The notes: generated by a model not told the origin, from the sequence alone. Counted from the stretch's first letter, positions 35,462-43,566 are shown. The stretch is DNA of 64,000 bases from a candidate division FCPU426 bacterium (GCA_003152075.1 PLZG01000072.1:110516-174515); one strand, 5' to 3'. Numbers and translations are program-made.

Positions 35462-36190
35462 TCAAACTAGTAACCCCGCTTGGCGGAATGAAAAATGTCC
35501 TTCAGTAGTCAATATCAAATGGTCGTGAACCGTGATGCCCATGGCGCGGGAGGCGGTCAGGATTTGGCGGGTCAGCTGCTTGTCACCCTCGGAGGGTTCC
35601 AGGCTTCCCGCCGGGTGGTTGTGGGCAATGATCAGTCCCGTGGCATGAAGCTCCAGGGTTCTCTTTAAAATTTCACGGGGATAAACCGCTGTGTGGTCCA
35701 CCGTTCCTTCCTGAAGATTTTCAAAGGCCAGCAAGTGGTTGCGGTGGTCGAGAAATATGGCCGTGAAAATCTCCCGGGGCTTACTACCGATTTGTTCCCT
35801 TAAAAAGGAAGCCACGTCGTCCGGGCTGGTAATAATCCTTCCCCTTTTGAATTCTTCCCGTGGAACCAGTCGGTACAGGTCCCCGATGGCTTTGAAATGT
35901 AGGGCGCTTTGAGGCGGCAGTTCCCCCAGGGTTTGAAGGGTCTGGATATCCGCATCCAATATCCGACGGACATTCTTAAAGACCGAAAGAAGGTGTTTGG
36001 CGTATGGCTTGGTATCCCGGTGAGGGATGGAAAAGGAAAGCAGCAGTTCCAGCAATTCGTAATCCTGGAGGGCTTGGACACCCGAAGCGGCGTATTTCTC
36101 TTTTAAACGCCGGCGATGCCCCAGATAATCCGCCGCCTTTTCTTCACAGAGGGGCGTTTCCAGCGCTTCTTTTAGGTCCATTTCCACCAT
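35462..36190 (-). CDS. radC: RadC family JAMM-domain protein
   Basis: The protein has 242 residues from the ATG at 36190, chosen because AGGAGG precedes it; the open frame runs on through the operator region. The N-terminal half has the RadC helix-hairpin-helix-like region (LGHRRRLKEKY, LQDYELLELLLSFSIPHRDT). The C-terminal half is an MPN/JAMM domain with IFLDHRNHLL and the metal-binding motif HNHPAGSLEPSEGD. RadC was first linked to DNA repair but its function remains unclear; the family lies close to competence and phage genes. Its promoter region contains the same operator as lexA, so both are probably under LexA. Confidence 0.95.
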   Translation of the reverse strand: MVEMDLKEALETPLCEEKAADYLGHRRRLKEKYAASGVQALQDYELLELLLSFSIPHRDTKPYAKHLLSVFKNVRRILDADIQTLQTLGELPPQSALHFKAIGDLYRLVPREEFKRGRIITSPDDVASFLREQIGSKPREIFTAIFLDHRNHLLAFENLQEGTVDHTAVYPREILKRTLELHATGLIIAHNHPAGSLEPSEGDKQLTRQILTASRAMGITVHDHLILTTEGHFSFRQAGLLV

Positions 36191-36219
36191 GGAATTCCTC
36201 CTTCTTTTTACTTGACGAA

Positions 36220-36253
36220 GAATACACTCGTATACTAGTATACGCCCGTATTC
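36220..36253. promoter_or_regulatory. Double palindromic operator between radC and lexA (predicted LexA boxes)
   Basis: The 34-base symmetric region is two 16-base boxes, GAATACACTCGTATAC and GTATACGCCCGTATTC, separated by TA. Each box is an inverted ATAC-N4-GTAT, and the pair together is also palindromic around position 36236/36237. TTGACG at 36212-36217 and TAGTAT at 36236-36241 (18 bases apart) place a lexA promoter under it. Confidence 0.75.
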
Positions 36254-36285
36254 TTTTTCAACAAAAAAATTCACGAGGTGAAATG

Positions 36286-36903
36286 ATGGCGCCATCCGAG
36301 GAAACCTTAACCGACATACAGCGTTCCGTGCTTCAGTACGTCCAGACCCACTTGACCCAGAACCACCGCCCGCCCACGGTGCGCGATATCATGCGGCACT
36401 TTAAATGGAATTCCCCCCAAAGCGCGCGTAAGCATTTACTGGCGTTGGAGGAAAAGGGTTATTTGGAGCGGGAAGATAACACCGCACGGGGATTAAAAGT
36501 AACCGGTGATTCTCCCGGAGGTCTTTCCATTCCCATTCTGGGAAAAGTCGCGGCTGGCTTGCCCTTATTAGCGGAAGAAAATCGTGAGGGAACCATGGTG
36601 GTGGACTCCGGGATGGCTCGAGGAGGGAAAAACCTCTTTGCGCTTACCGTTCGGGGCGATTCCATGGTCAACGCGCATATTTTGCCCGGGGACAAGGTCA
36701 TCGTTCAACAAACCACCCATGCCTCTCCCGGGGAAATTGTGGTGGCGCTCATCGAGGGGGAAGCCACGGTCAAAACCTTCCGAAGAACCAGCTCGAAGGT
36801 GGTTTTGGAACCCGCCAACCCCAAGTACAAGGATATCGTGGTTACCGAGGGCCAGGATTTCCGCATCATCGGCAAGGTCGTTGGGGTCTTCAGTCCGAGG
36901 TAA
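36286..36903 (+). CDS. lexA: LexA-type SOS repressor
   Basis: The protein has 205 residues. Of the two adjacent ATG codons (36283 and 36286) the second has the better spacing to GAGGTG. The N-terminal winged helix-turn-helix covers residues 8-70 (RPPTVRDIMRHFKWNSPQSA, LEEKGYLERE). The cleavage site is AG in KVAAGLPLL. The catalytic pair is serine in GDSMVNAHILPGD and lysine in EATVKTFRR. RecA-stimulated self-cleavage at this site lifts repression after DNA damage. It is first in a probable operon with the two genes that follow and diverges from radC. Confidence 0.96.
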   Translation: MAPSEETLTDIQRSVLQYVQTHLTQNHRPPTVRDIMRHFKWNSPQSARKHLLALEEKGYLEREDNTARGLKVTGDSPGGLSIPILGKVAAGLPLLAEENREGTMVVDSGMARGGKNLFALTVRGDSMVNAHILPGDKVIVQQTTHASPGEIVVALIEGEATVKTFRRTSSKVVLEPANPKYKDIVVTEGQDFRIIGKVVGVFSPR

Positions 36904-36974
36904 ATCAGCCGCCAAATCATTTTCCTTTTACAGATTTCATCCAAGGCATCTCTGTCTTTTTTTGAGGAGGTTTT

Positions 36975-37469
36975 ATGGTTTATGCGTCTTCCCATTCCAA
37001 TCTTTTGGTTCAAGAAGGTTCGTTTGAATATTCCGCGCCGTCAGGCAATGAATTCACTTACGAGATTTCCCTTCGCACAGTGGTTTATTCGGATTGGTTG
37101 AAAGAGCTCCAAGGCGCCCACCGGTTAGTTCAGTCCCTTTTGCGGGGCCAGCTTATGGGACAATATCATTTATTGGATTTTCTGATCTGGCCCCGGGGGA
37201 TTTTCACCCGGGTAGCCTTGAAAAATTCTTCTTCCCTCTCCGAGTTCCTGAAGTTCCTCAAGGAGAAATCCATTCCGTCTGGCGAATCCCCCGGGACTTT
37301 TTGGGATGACGAACCGCAGTGGATCAAACTGGTGACGCCGGATAAGCTTTCCGAATCCACCCGGTCCTTCCTCCTGAGGGCCGACCAGGTAAGGCGGGAA
37401 GTCGGCCAATCCGAGGGTTTTTCCCCCAGCTTATTTTTCTTTTACCGGGATTCCCGATTATCTAAATAA
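36975..37469 (+). CDS. Degenerate Y1-transposase-like protein in the lexA operon
   Basis: A 164-residue protein between lexA (71-base gap) and the radical SAM gene (12-base gap), with GAGGAGG before the ATG. Its layout follows IS200/REP-associated (Y1) transposases: an EISLRTVVYSDW strand, an HRLVQSLLRG helix, a strand LDFLIWPRGIFTRVAL, a SLSEFLKFLKEKS helix and a final RSFLLRADQVRREVG helix. Where active enzymes have the HUH motif (MPNHxH), this has WPRG; where they have the catalytic tyrosine, this has F. It would be a dead, domesticated relative. This family link is inferred from pattern only. A weak stem plus T-run (36930-36963) lies between it and lexA and could attenuate transcription. 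Confidence 0.6.
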   Translation: MVYASSHSNLLVQEGSFEYSAPSGNEFTYEISLRTVVYSDWLKELQGAHRLVQSLLRGQLMGQYHLLDFLIWPRGIFTRVALKNSSSLSEFLKFLKEKSIPSGESPGTFWDDEPQWIKLVTPDKLSESTRSFLLRADQVRREVGQSEGFSPSLFFFYRDSRLSK

Positions 37470-37481
37470 GGGGCCTAGGCC

Positions 37482-38444
37482 GTGAAAGACCCTTTCCTTT
37501 CCACTTCCTATTCGCCAACTTTCACGGAGGTAGATGACGATCCACGGGAAGTGGAATACATCGAAATCAAGGTCAAGTCGGCCCTTCACCACGCCCGGCT
37601 TCCCTACAGCCACAAACCCTTTTTCTACAGCCTGAACCTTTACCGGGGTTGCCGCCATGGCTGCCCCTTTTGTTTCGCCCGTTACACCCATTGGTTCCTG
37701 GGTTTCCAGAATTCCTTTGATTTTCAGCGAAAGATCCAGGTCAAAGTGAATCTTTTGGAGGTGCTGGAACAGGAACTGTCCAACCCACGGCGAAAAAAAG
37801 ACTGGGTCAGCCTGGGCGCCGCAACCGATCCCTACCAGCCGGCGGAAAAAAAATATGGACTGGCGCGGGGAGCCTTCAAGCTTTTCGCGAAATATTCCTG
37901 GCCCGCGGTCTTTTCGACCAAGTCGGACTTGGTGCTGAGGGATTTGGACGTTTTAAAGGAAGTGGTCGACCGGGCCAACGGCGGGGTGGCCATGACATTG
38001 ACCACCTTGAAGCCCGAACTACAGAAATTTTTAGAGCCCCACACGGTCACCATCGAAAGGAGGCTGGAGGCATTACGAAAACTCAAGGCCTACGGTATTC
38101 CCTGCGGAATTCATTTGATGCCAATCATTCCCTGTGTCACGGATTCCGACGAGGCGATTGAGGGAATGGTAAAAATAGCGGCGGAAATCGGCGTGGATTA
38201 TTTCGTCTACAACGTGTTGAGGTTAAGGGGCCAAGTCGTAAGGGGTTACTATTTCAATGTCTTGAAAACCTACAGCCCCTCACTCTTTTCCCAGACAATC
38301 AAACTTTATGGCGCCCGGGCTTATCCCACGGACGATTACATTGAGAGGCTCTATCAAAAGGTACGTTTTTACCGTGAGAAGTGGGGCTTGCGCACCCATT
38401 GGAACGCGCTCTTCGGGGACAATCAAATGGATTTGTTCAAATAA
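37482..38444 (+). CDS. SPL-family (spore photoproduct lyase-like) radical SAM protein
   Basis: This 320-residue protein has the 4Fe-4S radical SAM motif in CRHGCPFCFAR (CxxxCxxC). The rest follows the SPL/Rv2578c-like pattern (YRGCRHGC, LGAATDPYQPAEKKYGLAR, STKSDLVLRDLDVL, TLKPELQKFLEPHT, GIHLMPIIPCVTDSDEAI). The classical enzyme repairs a UV thymine lesion; this family branch is widespread and largely uncharacterised. The GTG start is preceded by AAGGGG. The position in a lexA operon supports a DNA-repair role, but that is inference. Confidence 0.92.
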   Translation: MKDPFLSTSYSPTFTEVDDDPREVEYIEIKVKSALHHARLPYSHKPFFYSLNLYRGCRHGCPFCFARYTHWFLGFQNSFDFQRKIQVKVNLLEVLEQELSNPRRKKDWVSLGAATDPYQPAEKKYGLARGAFKLFAKYSWPAVFSTKSDLVLRDLDVLKEVVDRANGGVAMTLTTLKPELQKFLEPHTVTIERRLEALRKLKAYGIPCGIHLMPIIPCVTDSDEAIEGMVKIAAEIGVDYFVYNVLRLRGQVVRGYYFNVLKTYSPSLFSQTIKLYGARAYPTDDYIERLYQKVRFYREKWGLRTHWNALFGDNQMDLFK

Positions 38445-38521
38445 GGTGAATAGTTTGTAAAGTTACTAAATTTAGAAATTTCCAAAAACGAAAATACTAC
38501 ACTGAATGAAAAATAAAGGCA

Positions 38522-38562
38522 TCCCCACGCCGTCATTGTTTTCCACGATGAGGGGGTGGGGA
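38522..38562 (-). terminator. Possible terminator of the NYN gene
   Basis: TCCCCAC (38522-38528) pairs with GTGGGGA (38556-38562) around a 27-base loop that itself pairs partly. Read on the minus strand a U-rich run follows. The loop is long, so the call is moderate. Confidence 0.45.
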
Positions 38563-38572
38563 AATTGATTGA

Positions 38573-39160
38573 TTAGACCCCGAAAGCCATTTCCTCATCC
38601 GCGTGCGCCTTGTCTTCCGTATTTTGGGAAGGCGGGAACACATGGGCGGCGTGTGAATTGACAACCTCATCAAGGTTCAGGATCTTGTCGGCGGTGCGGA
38701 TCATTTCCCGGCTCTGGGCGTCCGGAAAAACGGCCAGTTCCACGTGCTTACCCAATTCTTTCACCAAACCCATGGCCGGGGAGAAATCCTGGTCCTCGGT
38801 CACCACGATAGCCACGTCATAGAAATCCCTGGCAGCGTAATAAACCATATCGGCGGCCATTCGAACGTCAACTCCCTTTTCCATACGGTGCCCTTCCCGG
38901 TTTTGGATGATGCGGCCCAGCCTTAATTCAAGGTAAGGGGTGCGGTCCAAGGAATCAAAAAAGGATTGTTGGCTTTTGGCTTTGTCCGAAAAATGGGTGG
39001 CGTCAAAAACCGCGTTGTAATAGTAAGTACGGACCAATTTGCGGCGATCTCCCGCCAAGGCGAGCGAAAACTGGTAGTAATCAACCCGGGTCATCTTGTT
39101 ATTCCGCTTTAAGGCGAAGTATAAATTGCTTCCATCAATGAAAACGCAGACACGGGACAT
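38573..39160 (-). CDS. NYN domain protein (LabA/PIN-like)
   Basis: The 195-residue protein begins RVCVFIDGSNLYFALKR, the NYN nuclease-like core with its early aspartate. It continues with a second acidic strand AIVVTEDQDFSPAM and KGVDVRMAADMVYYAARD, the typical acidic cluster of the PIN/NYN fold. Members degrade RNA or act in regulation (for example LabA in cyanobacteria), but none is assigned for this branch. GAGGTG precedes the ATG. A palindrome (ATACAG-N4-CTGTAT at 39187-39202) sits in its upstream region. Confidence 0.93.
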   Translation of the reverse strand: MSRVCVFIDGSNLYFALKRNNKMTRVDYYQFSLALAGDRRKLVRTYYYNAVFDATHFSDKAKSQQSFFDSLDRTPYLELRLGRIIQNREGHRMEKGVDVRMAADMVYYAARDFYDVAIVVTEDQDFSPAMGLVKELGKHVELAVFPDAQSREMIRTADKILNLDEVVNSHAAHVFPPSQNTEDKAHADEEMAFGV

Positions 39161-39186
39161 GGGACACCTCTTTCATATCGTTACTG

Positions 39187-39202
39187 ATACAGATTCCTGT
39201 AT
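39187..39202. promoter_or_regulatory. Palindrome upstream of the NYN gene
   Basis: ATACAG-ATTC-CTGTAT is a perfect 12-base palindrome with a four-base spacer, 27 bases upstream of the start codon. It resembles an operator, but its spacing (ATAC-N8-GTAT) differs from the lexA boxes (ATAC-N4-GTAT). Confidence 0.4.
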
Positions 39203-39315
39203 TAAAAATAAGCTACTCTTCTGAATAAAAAATCGCAAGGGAGTTTTATTAGTTTTGAGCTTTATTTGTTTGACAGATTAGGCAAAAGGATGGGTTTTCC
39301 TTAAAAGGATTTTCG

Positions 39316-39876
39316 TTAGGGTTTGCCCGGATTCATTTGTTTAAATAGCTCAAAAAGATAAAAGGCTGCGACAACCAGCGCGTGACGGATGCGTCCCTTG
39401 CGGATGAACCCGGGAATATCCTTGATCGGATGAAGGCTTACTTCCAATTCCTCTGCTTCATCCAGTTTTAGTTGAGAAACCCGTTTTGCCCCCGTGGCCA
39501 GGAATAGGTAACAGGTATTGTTCAAAATAGCCGGGTTGGGATGGATTTGTCCCAAGGGATACCACTTGGAAGCCTGGTAACCCGTTTCCTCAAGAAGTTC
39601 CCGCTTTCCCGCGGCCAGTGGGGAAGAATCCTTACGGTCCACAGCGCCCCCGGGGATCTCCAAACTGATCTTGCCCGACCCATGCCGGTATTGGGAAACC
39701 ATCAAGACCTTTTGATCCGGGGTCAGGGCGATGACATTGACCCAGTTCCGGGTCGAAAGAACATAAAAGGGATGTTTTTTTCCGGTAATCGGGGAGGAAT
39801 TTCGGTGCACTTGTACTTGGAAAAATCCGCAATCGTAATCAATTTTTTGGCTGTGCTTTTTCCAGTTTTTGATCAC
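39316..39876 (-). CDS. NUDIX hydrolase
   Basis: The 186-residue protein has the Nudix box core GKRELLEETGY with the R-E-x2-E-E-x-G metal-binding residues. A GGAVDRKD segment precedes it (spacing to the core is one residue longer than the standard motif). The surrounding HPNPAILNNTCYLFLATGA and EVSLHPI segments are typical of ADP-ribose pyrophosphatase-like members. Such enzymes cleave nucleoside diphosphate derivatives. The ATG overlaps the stop of the aldo/keto reductase gene by four bases, so the two genes are coupled. Confidence 0.93.
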   Translation of the reverse strand: MIKNWKKHSQKIDYDCGFFQVQVHRNSSPITGKKHPFYVLSTRNWVNVIALTPDQKVLMVSQYRHGSGKISLEIPGGAVDRKDSSPLAAGKRELLEETGYQASKWYPLGQIHPNPAILNNTCYLFLATGAKRVSQLKLDEAEELEVSLHPIKDIPGFIRKGRIRHALVVAAFYLFELFKQMNPGKP

Positions 39877-41015
39877 TTTTTTTTCTTTTTAGGTTTAGAT
39901 TTTGCTTTCTTGGCCTTTTTTACCGGGACGCTTCTCTTTCGGGTAGAGGATTTTACTTTGGCAGTCTTTTTGACCTTAATCTTGGTGGCCACTCGGACAC
40001 CCGACATAAACACAGCGTGAACTCCCTCATCCGAGGAAAGGGTTTTAACCGGCAAGCCAAAATTGGCTTGATAAAGCTTTTCAGCCTTACCGGCGGACAC
40101 CGGGGAGAGTGTTTCTCCGTCACCGGCTACGCAATTCATCACCGCCTGTCTTAAGTTCCGGATACCCGGAATGGAGGTGGAAACTTCCGGATAAGCCAAG
40201 GTCCATTTCAAGGCCCCTTCCGCCATGGACAGGGTCTTGGTTTCTAGGAATTTCAGTTTTTCCACTTTCCTTAAAGTGGTTTGAAGGCCTTCCCCCGCGT
40301 AAAGGTTCCTCCGGTGGTCATCCCCGATGAAACGGGTCTTGGCGTTGAATTTCCCGCTGAGGGCCCCAAAGGCCAATGGAACCCGGGCGATCACGCCCAC
40401 CCCATATTCCTTGGCTAAAGGGAATACCTTCCAAAGAGGATCTTGATAGAGAAGATTGAAAAAGATTTGAAGGCTATCCACCTGGCGCCACCGGATCAAG
40501 TCATTGGCTTCCTCCGAACCCTTGTCCCGCAAGGAAATACCGAAGGCCCTTATTTTTCCATCGCGTTTCAATCGGGCGATCGTCCTCAACAAAGGTTCAG
40601 ATTGTTGATTCCACTCCTGAAGCCAGGTATGAAGCTGGAGCACGTCCAGGCACTCCACCCCCAAATTTTGGAGGGATTTTTCCGTTTGGGCGATAATCCA
40701 TTCAGCGTTAAAAGCCTCGGAAAGGGGGGTGCCTGGCAAATTGTCCCAGTTCCAATTTCGGGGAGGAACCTTGGTGGCGATGACTGGCTTCTCATGCCTT
40801 TCCTTTATGACCGCGCCGATCAGTTTTTCACTGTGGCCGTTTCCATAGACCCATGCCGTATCGATGAAATTGCACCCCATGTCCAAGGATTGGTGCAAGG
40901 CAAGCTTGGAATCAGTGTCGTCCTGCGGGCCCCACCAGGTGCCCCCGATAGCCCATGCGCCAAAACCTATTTCACTGATTTTAAGTCCCGTATTACCCAG
41001 CCAACGGTAGCGCAT
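39873..41015 (-). CDS. Aldo/keto reductase with lysine-rich tail
   Basis: This 380-residue enzyme has the complete AKR tetrad: aspartate and tyrosine in DTAWVYGNGHSE, lysine in VIATKVPPR and histidine in QLHTWLQEW. Substrate is not predictable. The C-terminal 40 residues are a low-complexity K/S/V run ending KSKPKKKKK, which is not part of the barrel and could bind nucleic acid or acidic partners. AGGAG precedes the ATG. The following NUDIX gene overlaps it by four bases. Confidence 0.92.
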   Translation of the reverse strand: MRYRWLGNTGLKISEIGFGAWAIGGTWWGPQDDTDSKLALHQSLDMGCNFIDTAWVYGNGHSEKLIGAVIKERHEKPVIATKVPPRNWNWDNLPGTPLSEAFNAEWIIAQTEKSLQNLGVECLDVLQLHTWLQEWNQQSEPLLRTIARLKRDGKIRAFGISLRDKGSEEANDLIRWRQVDSLQIFFNLLYQDPLWKVFPLAKEYGVGVIARVPLAFGALSGKFNAKTRFIGDDHRRNLYAGEGLQTTLRKVEKLKFLETKTLSMAEGALKWTLAYPEVSTSIPGIRNLRQAVMNCVAGDGETLSPVSAGKAEKLYQANFGLPVKTLSSDEGVHAVFMSGVRVATKIKVKKTAKVKSSTRKRSVPVKKAKKAKSKPKKKKK

Positions 41016-41092
41016 TCTTCGTCTCCTAATAATGATGGTCCAACAGGGGAACTATTTTTGAGTTTTAAAACAAGGAAAGCAATAGGGGTTTG

Positions 41093-42196
41093 CTAGGAGC
41101 GTCCCCGGCTTCGAGCCGGCTTTGTCAATCCGACATAGACTTCCCGGTATATCGCCAAAAAAGCCATTCCCATGGAAAGGATGATGGGGCCCAGGAAAAT
41201 CCCTAGGAACCCGTAAACTTTCAGACCACCGATCGTCGTGAAAAAAAGCCAGAAAAGGGGAAGCTTGGCTTGGCTGCCGATAAGCCAGGGCCTTAGGACA
41301 TGGTCAACGGCCGTTAAAACTAGCCCCCATAAAGTGAGTCCTACCGCCGCAAGTGTATGGTCCTGGTAAAAAAGCCAGGTTGCGACCGGTATCCAAACCC
41401 AAGTCACCCCCAGGAATGGAATAAAGGAAAGCACGAATACCGCCAGCCCCAATAGGAACGGAACCGGGACTCCCGCAGCCACGAACCCCAATGTGGAAAG
41501 AACTCCCTCGACCAGGGCGGTCAGGAATATCGCCCGAACCACCGCAGTGACCGTCACGGAAAAAGTCTTTACGACTTTACCTTGGTGTTCTTTTTCAAGC
41601 GGAAGGAACTCGATGGCTTTCAAGGACAACCTGGCCCCGTCCCGGAAGAAAAAAAACACCGCCACCGAAACAAAGGCGGCTTCCAGGATAAAATTCGCCA
41701 GGCTCTTGAAAACATTGGTCATTTTATCCAAAACCATCTGGGAAAAATTTTGCATGGCGGTGGCGATTTGTTTCTGGATTTCCGCCTCATACTGGCTGGA
41801 ATCGATGCCCCAGTTCTGCAACCAAGACTCCAGGTTGTAGGATTTCAACTTGTTCACCAGCCATAAGCTCTTCTCGTTCCACTCAGCCGTGGAAAGAAAC
41901 GCGTAAACCTTGGGGAGTTCCCTTCCCAAGTTGACGGCGATAACAAAACCCGGCACGGAGAGAAAAATCAACACAATGAGAGTGCAAATAAATGAGGACA
42001 AAGTCGTGCGCCCGTGAGTCAACTTGAGCAGTTTGGTATAAACCGGGTAAAACACCATGACCATGATGGTGGACCAAACAAAGGAACGAAGAAAGGGTTC
42101 CAACAAGGAAAAAAGAAGGCTCAAAAGGCCGATGAGCAGGACGAAAAACGCGATGACGAAAATATTTTGGCGGCTGATAGTGAATTCGTTTTTCAA
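41093..42196 (-). CDS. AI-2E family transporter
   Basis: The 367-residue membrane protein has about eight hydrophobic segments and the AI-2E/PerM pattern: an N-terminal pair of helices, a charged central domain (ISRQ..., ESWLQNWGID) and a C-terminal run with GVLSTLGFVAAGVPVPFLLG, VSFIPFLGVTWVWIP and PWLIGSQAKLPLFWLFF. Characterised members export autoinducer-2 or exchange sodium for protons; the substrate here is open. The start is a TTG at 42196 with AGGAG seven bases upstream. The first bases overlap the leader of the rhodanese gene on the other strand. Confidence 0.92.
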   Translation of the reverse strand: MKNEFTISRQNIFVIAFFVLLIGLLSLLFSLLEPFLRSFVWSTIMVMVFYPVYTKLLKLTHGRTTLSSFICTLIVLIFLSVPGFVIAVNLGRELPKVYAFLSTAEWNEKSLWLVNKLKSYNLESWLQNWGIDSSQYEAEIQKQIATAMQNFSQMVLDKMTNVFKSLANFILEAAFVSVAVFFFFRDGARLSLKAIEFLPLEKEHQGKVVKTFSVTVTAVVRAIFLTALVEGVLSTLGFVAAGVPVPFLLGLAVFVLSFIPFLGVTWVWIPVATWLFYQDHTLAAVGLTLWGLVLTAVDHVLRPWLIGSQAKLPLFWLFFTTIGGLKVYGFLGIFLGPIILSMGMAFLAIYREVYVGLTKPARSRGRS

Positions 42197-42323
42197 GTTT
42201 TCTCCTGTGGACTTTCGCTATTCTACATGAAGCTGCTTCAGGAAGGACAGGGAAGGGGTTCATTTTCACCCCACTTTTCGGGAATGAAAACCCTTGATTC
42301 CCCTGAAAGAACCCGCCAACTTC

Positions 42324-42351
42324 TTGAAATATTACACCGGGCCCCTACAAT
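42324..42351 (+). promoter_or_regulatory. Promoter of the rhodanese-MauE operon
   Basis: TTGAAA (42324-42329) and TACAAT (42346-42351) are 16 bases apart. Transcription would start near 42358, only four bases before the ATG at 42362, so the first gene may have a leaderless message. Confidence 0.5.
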
Positions 42352-42361
42352 AGAAATCCTT

Positions 42362-43006
42362 ATGGCCTTGAAACGAACTCAAAATATTTTAAACCAATCG
42401 GCCAAACTAGCGTTTGTGGTTCCAGGTAAGGAAGTTTTCCTTCAAGCTTGGAACCTTTTGGCTTTTTCTTTTATCTTTGCCATCCTTTTCAACTCTTTTT
42501 ATTCAGATGGGATCGAGCTCAAGGCCAAGCCCCCGAAATCATCGAACTTGCAAACGATAATAAAAAATAGTTCCAGTCTGGCCCCCGATTATCCCGGTTG
42601 GAAAAAACCGCCCACCCAAACCCCAAGGATAAAGTCTATTCCGACACCTACCACGGCCGATAACATCACCCGGCTAAGTGTTGTGGGGGTCAAAGAACGC
42701 TTTGACAAAAAAACCTGTGTTTTCCTAGATGCGCGGAAGCCAGAGGAATATCAGGAAAGCCATATACCCGGGGCCCTGAATTTTTACGGCAATGAACTGG
42801 AAAAATTCGCTCCTCTCGTCATCCCCCAATTAATGGATAAAAACCAGGAGATCATCACCTACTGTCATGGGGGAGATTGCGACTTGTCCCTTCAAGTGGC
42901 GAAAACCTTGATGGAAGCGGGTTTTACACACATTGAGATCTTCACGGGAGGCTGGCCGGATTGGAAAAAAGCGTCTTACCCGGTTAGCGTGGGGGAAAAA
43001 CCATGA
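42362..43006 (+). CDS. Membrane-anchored rhodanese domain protein
   Basis: The protein has 214 residues from the ATG at 42362; earlier in-frame starts at 42227 and 42284 lie upstream of the likely promoter. Residues 27-45 form a hydrophobic anchor and residues 50-110 a proline-rich linker. Residues 120-205 are a rhodanese domain: VFLDARKPEEYQESHIPGAL and the active-site loop TYCHGGDC with the catalytic cysteine. Rhodaneses transfer sulfur from thiosulfate or persulfide donors. It overlaps the MauE-like gene by four bases. Confidence 0.88.
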   Translation: MALKRTQNILNQSAKLAFVVPGKEVFLQAWNLLAFSFIFAILFNSFYSDGIELKAKPPKSSNLQTIIKNSSSLAPDYPGWKKPPTQTPRIKSIPTPTTADNITRLSVVGVKERFDKKTCVFLDARKPEEYQESHIPGALNFYGNELEKFAPLVIPQLMDKNQEIITYCHGGDCDLSLQVAKTLMEAGFTHIEIFTGGWPDWKKASYPVSVGEKP

Positions 43007-43566
43007 GGATCCTTGAATTATTAAATGACAAAACATTGTCCGTATTTAGCTTCTTGTTCATCCTTCTTTGTTGCGGGTCAAAGGTCCGCATTTTTTCTTC
43101 GCCTAGGGTCGAGGGGGAAATTGCCACGACAACTCTTTTGCGGATCGTTTGCGGTTTCATCCTGGCCGGTGCCAGCCTCGACAAGTTGGGAGATCCGACG
43201 GCGTTCTCCATATTAATCAAGGAATGTTATGGCATTGTGCCCCTTCCCCTTATCTCCTCAACCGCTGTCGTAATTCCTTGGTTTGAATTTTTTACAGGAC
43301 TTTGCTTGATCAGTGGCTTTAGGTGGCGTGGAGCGTCGCTTATTTTCTGCGCCCTCATGATCATTTATTCTTTCGCCATTACCCGGGACCTGCTCAAAGG
43401 CATCGACTGCAACTGCGGGTGTTTCAAAATGGACTCGGAGGAAAAAATGACCTGGTGGTCGGTCGCGCGGGACATGCTGTTTTTCGCGATGGGTTTTGTC
43501 GTTTTAGTTTCACCCCACACTTTTTTTTCATTGGATCGCTCAAACAACCCAAAAAGCCTTTCTTAA
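43003..43566 (+). CDS. MauE/DoxX-family redox membrane protein
   Basis: The 187-residue protein has four to five hydrophobic segments and the DoxX/MauE pattern: LRIVCGFILAGASLDKLGDP, WFEFFTGLCLISG and the cysteine motif IDCNCGCFKMDSE. MauE-type proteins assist disulfide or sulfur redox chemistry at the membrane, often with a thioredoxin-like or rhodanese partner. Here the partner is the rhodanese directly upstream, overlapping by four bases (ATGA). Confidence 0.88.
   Translation: MRILELLNDKTLSVFSFLFILLCCGSKVRIFSSPRVEGEIATTTLLRIVCGFILAGASLDKLGDPTAFSILIKECYGIVPLPLISSTAVVIPWFEFFTGLCLISGFRWRGASLIFCALMIIYSFAITRDLLKGIDCNCGCFKMDSEEKMTWWSVARDMLFFAMGFVVLVSPHTFFSLDRSNNPKSLS

Noticed and set aside
39187..39202. 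NYN upstream palindrome as a LexA box
   Set aside because: Its spacing (ATAC-N8-GTAT) does not match the lexA boxes (ATAC-N4-GTAT).
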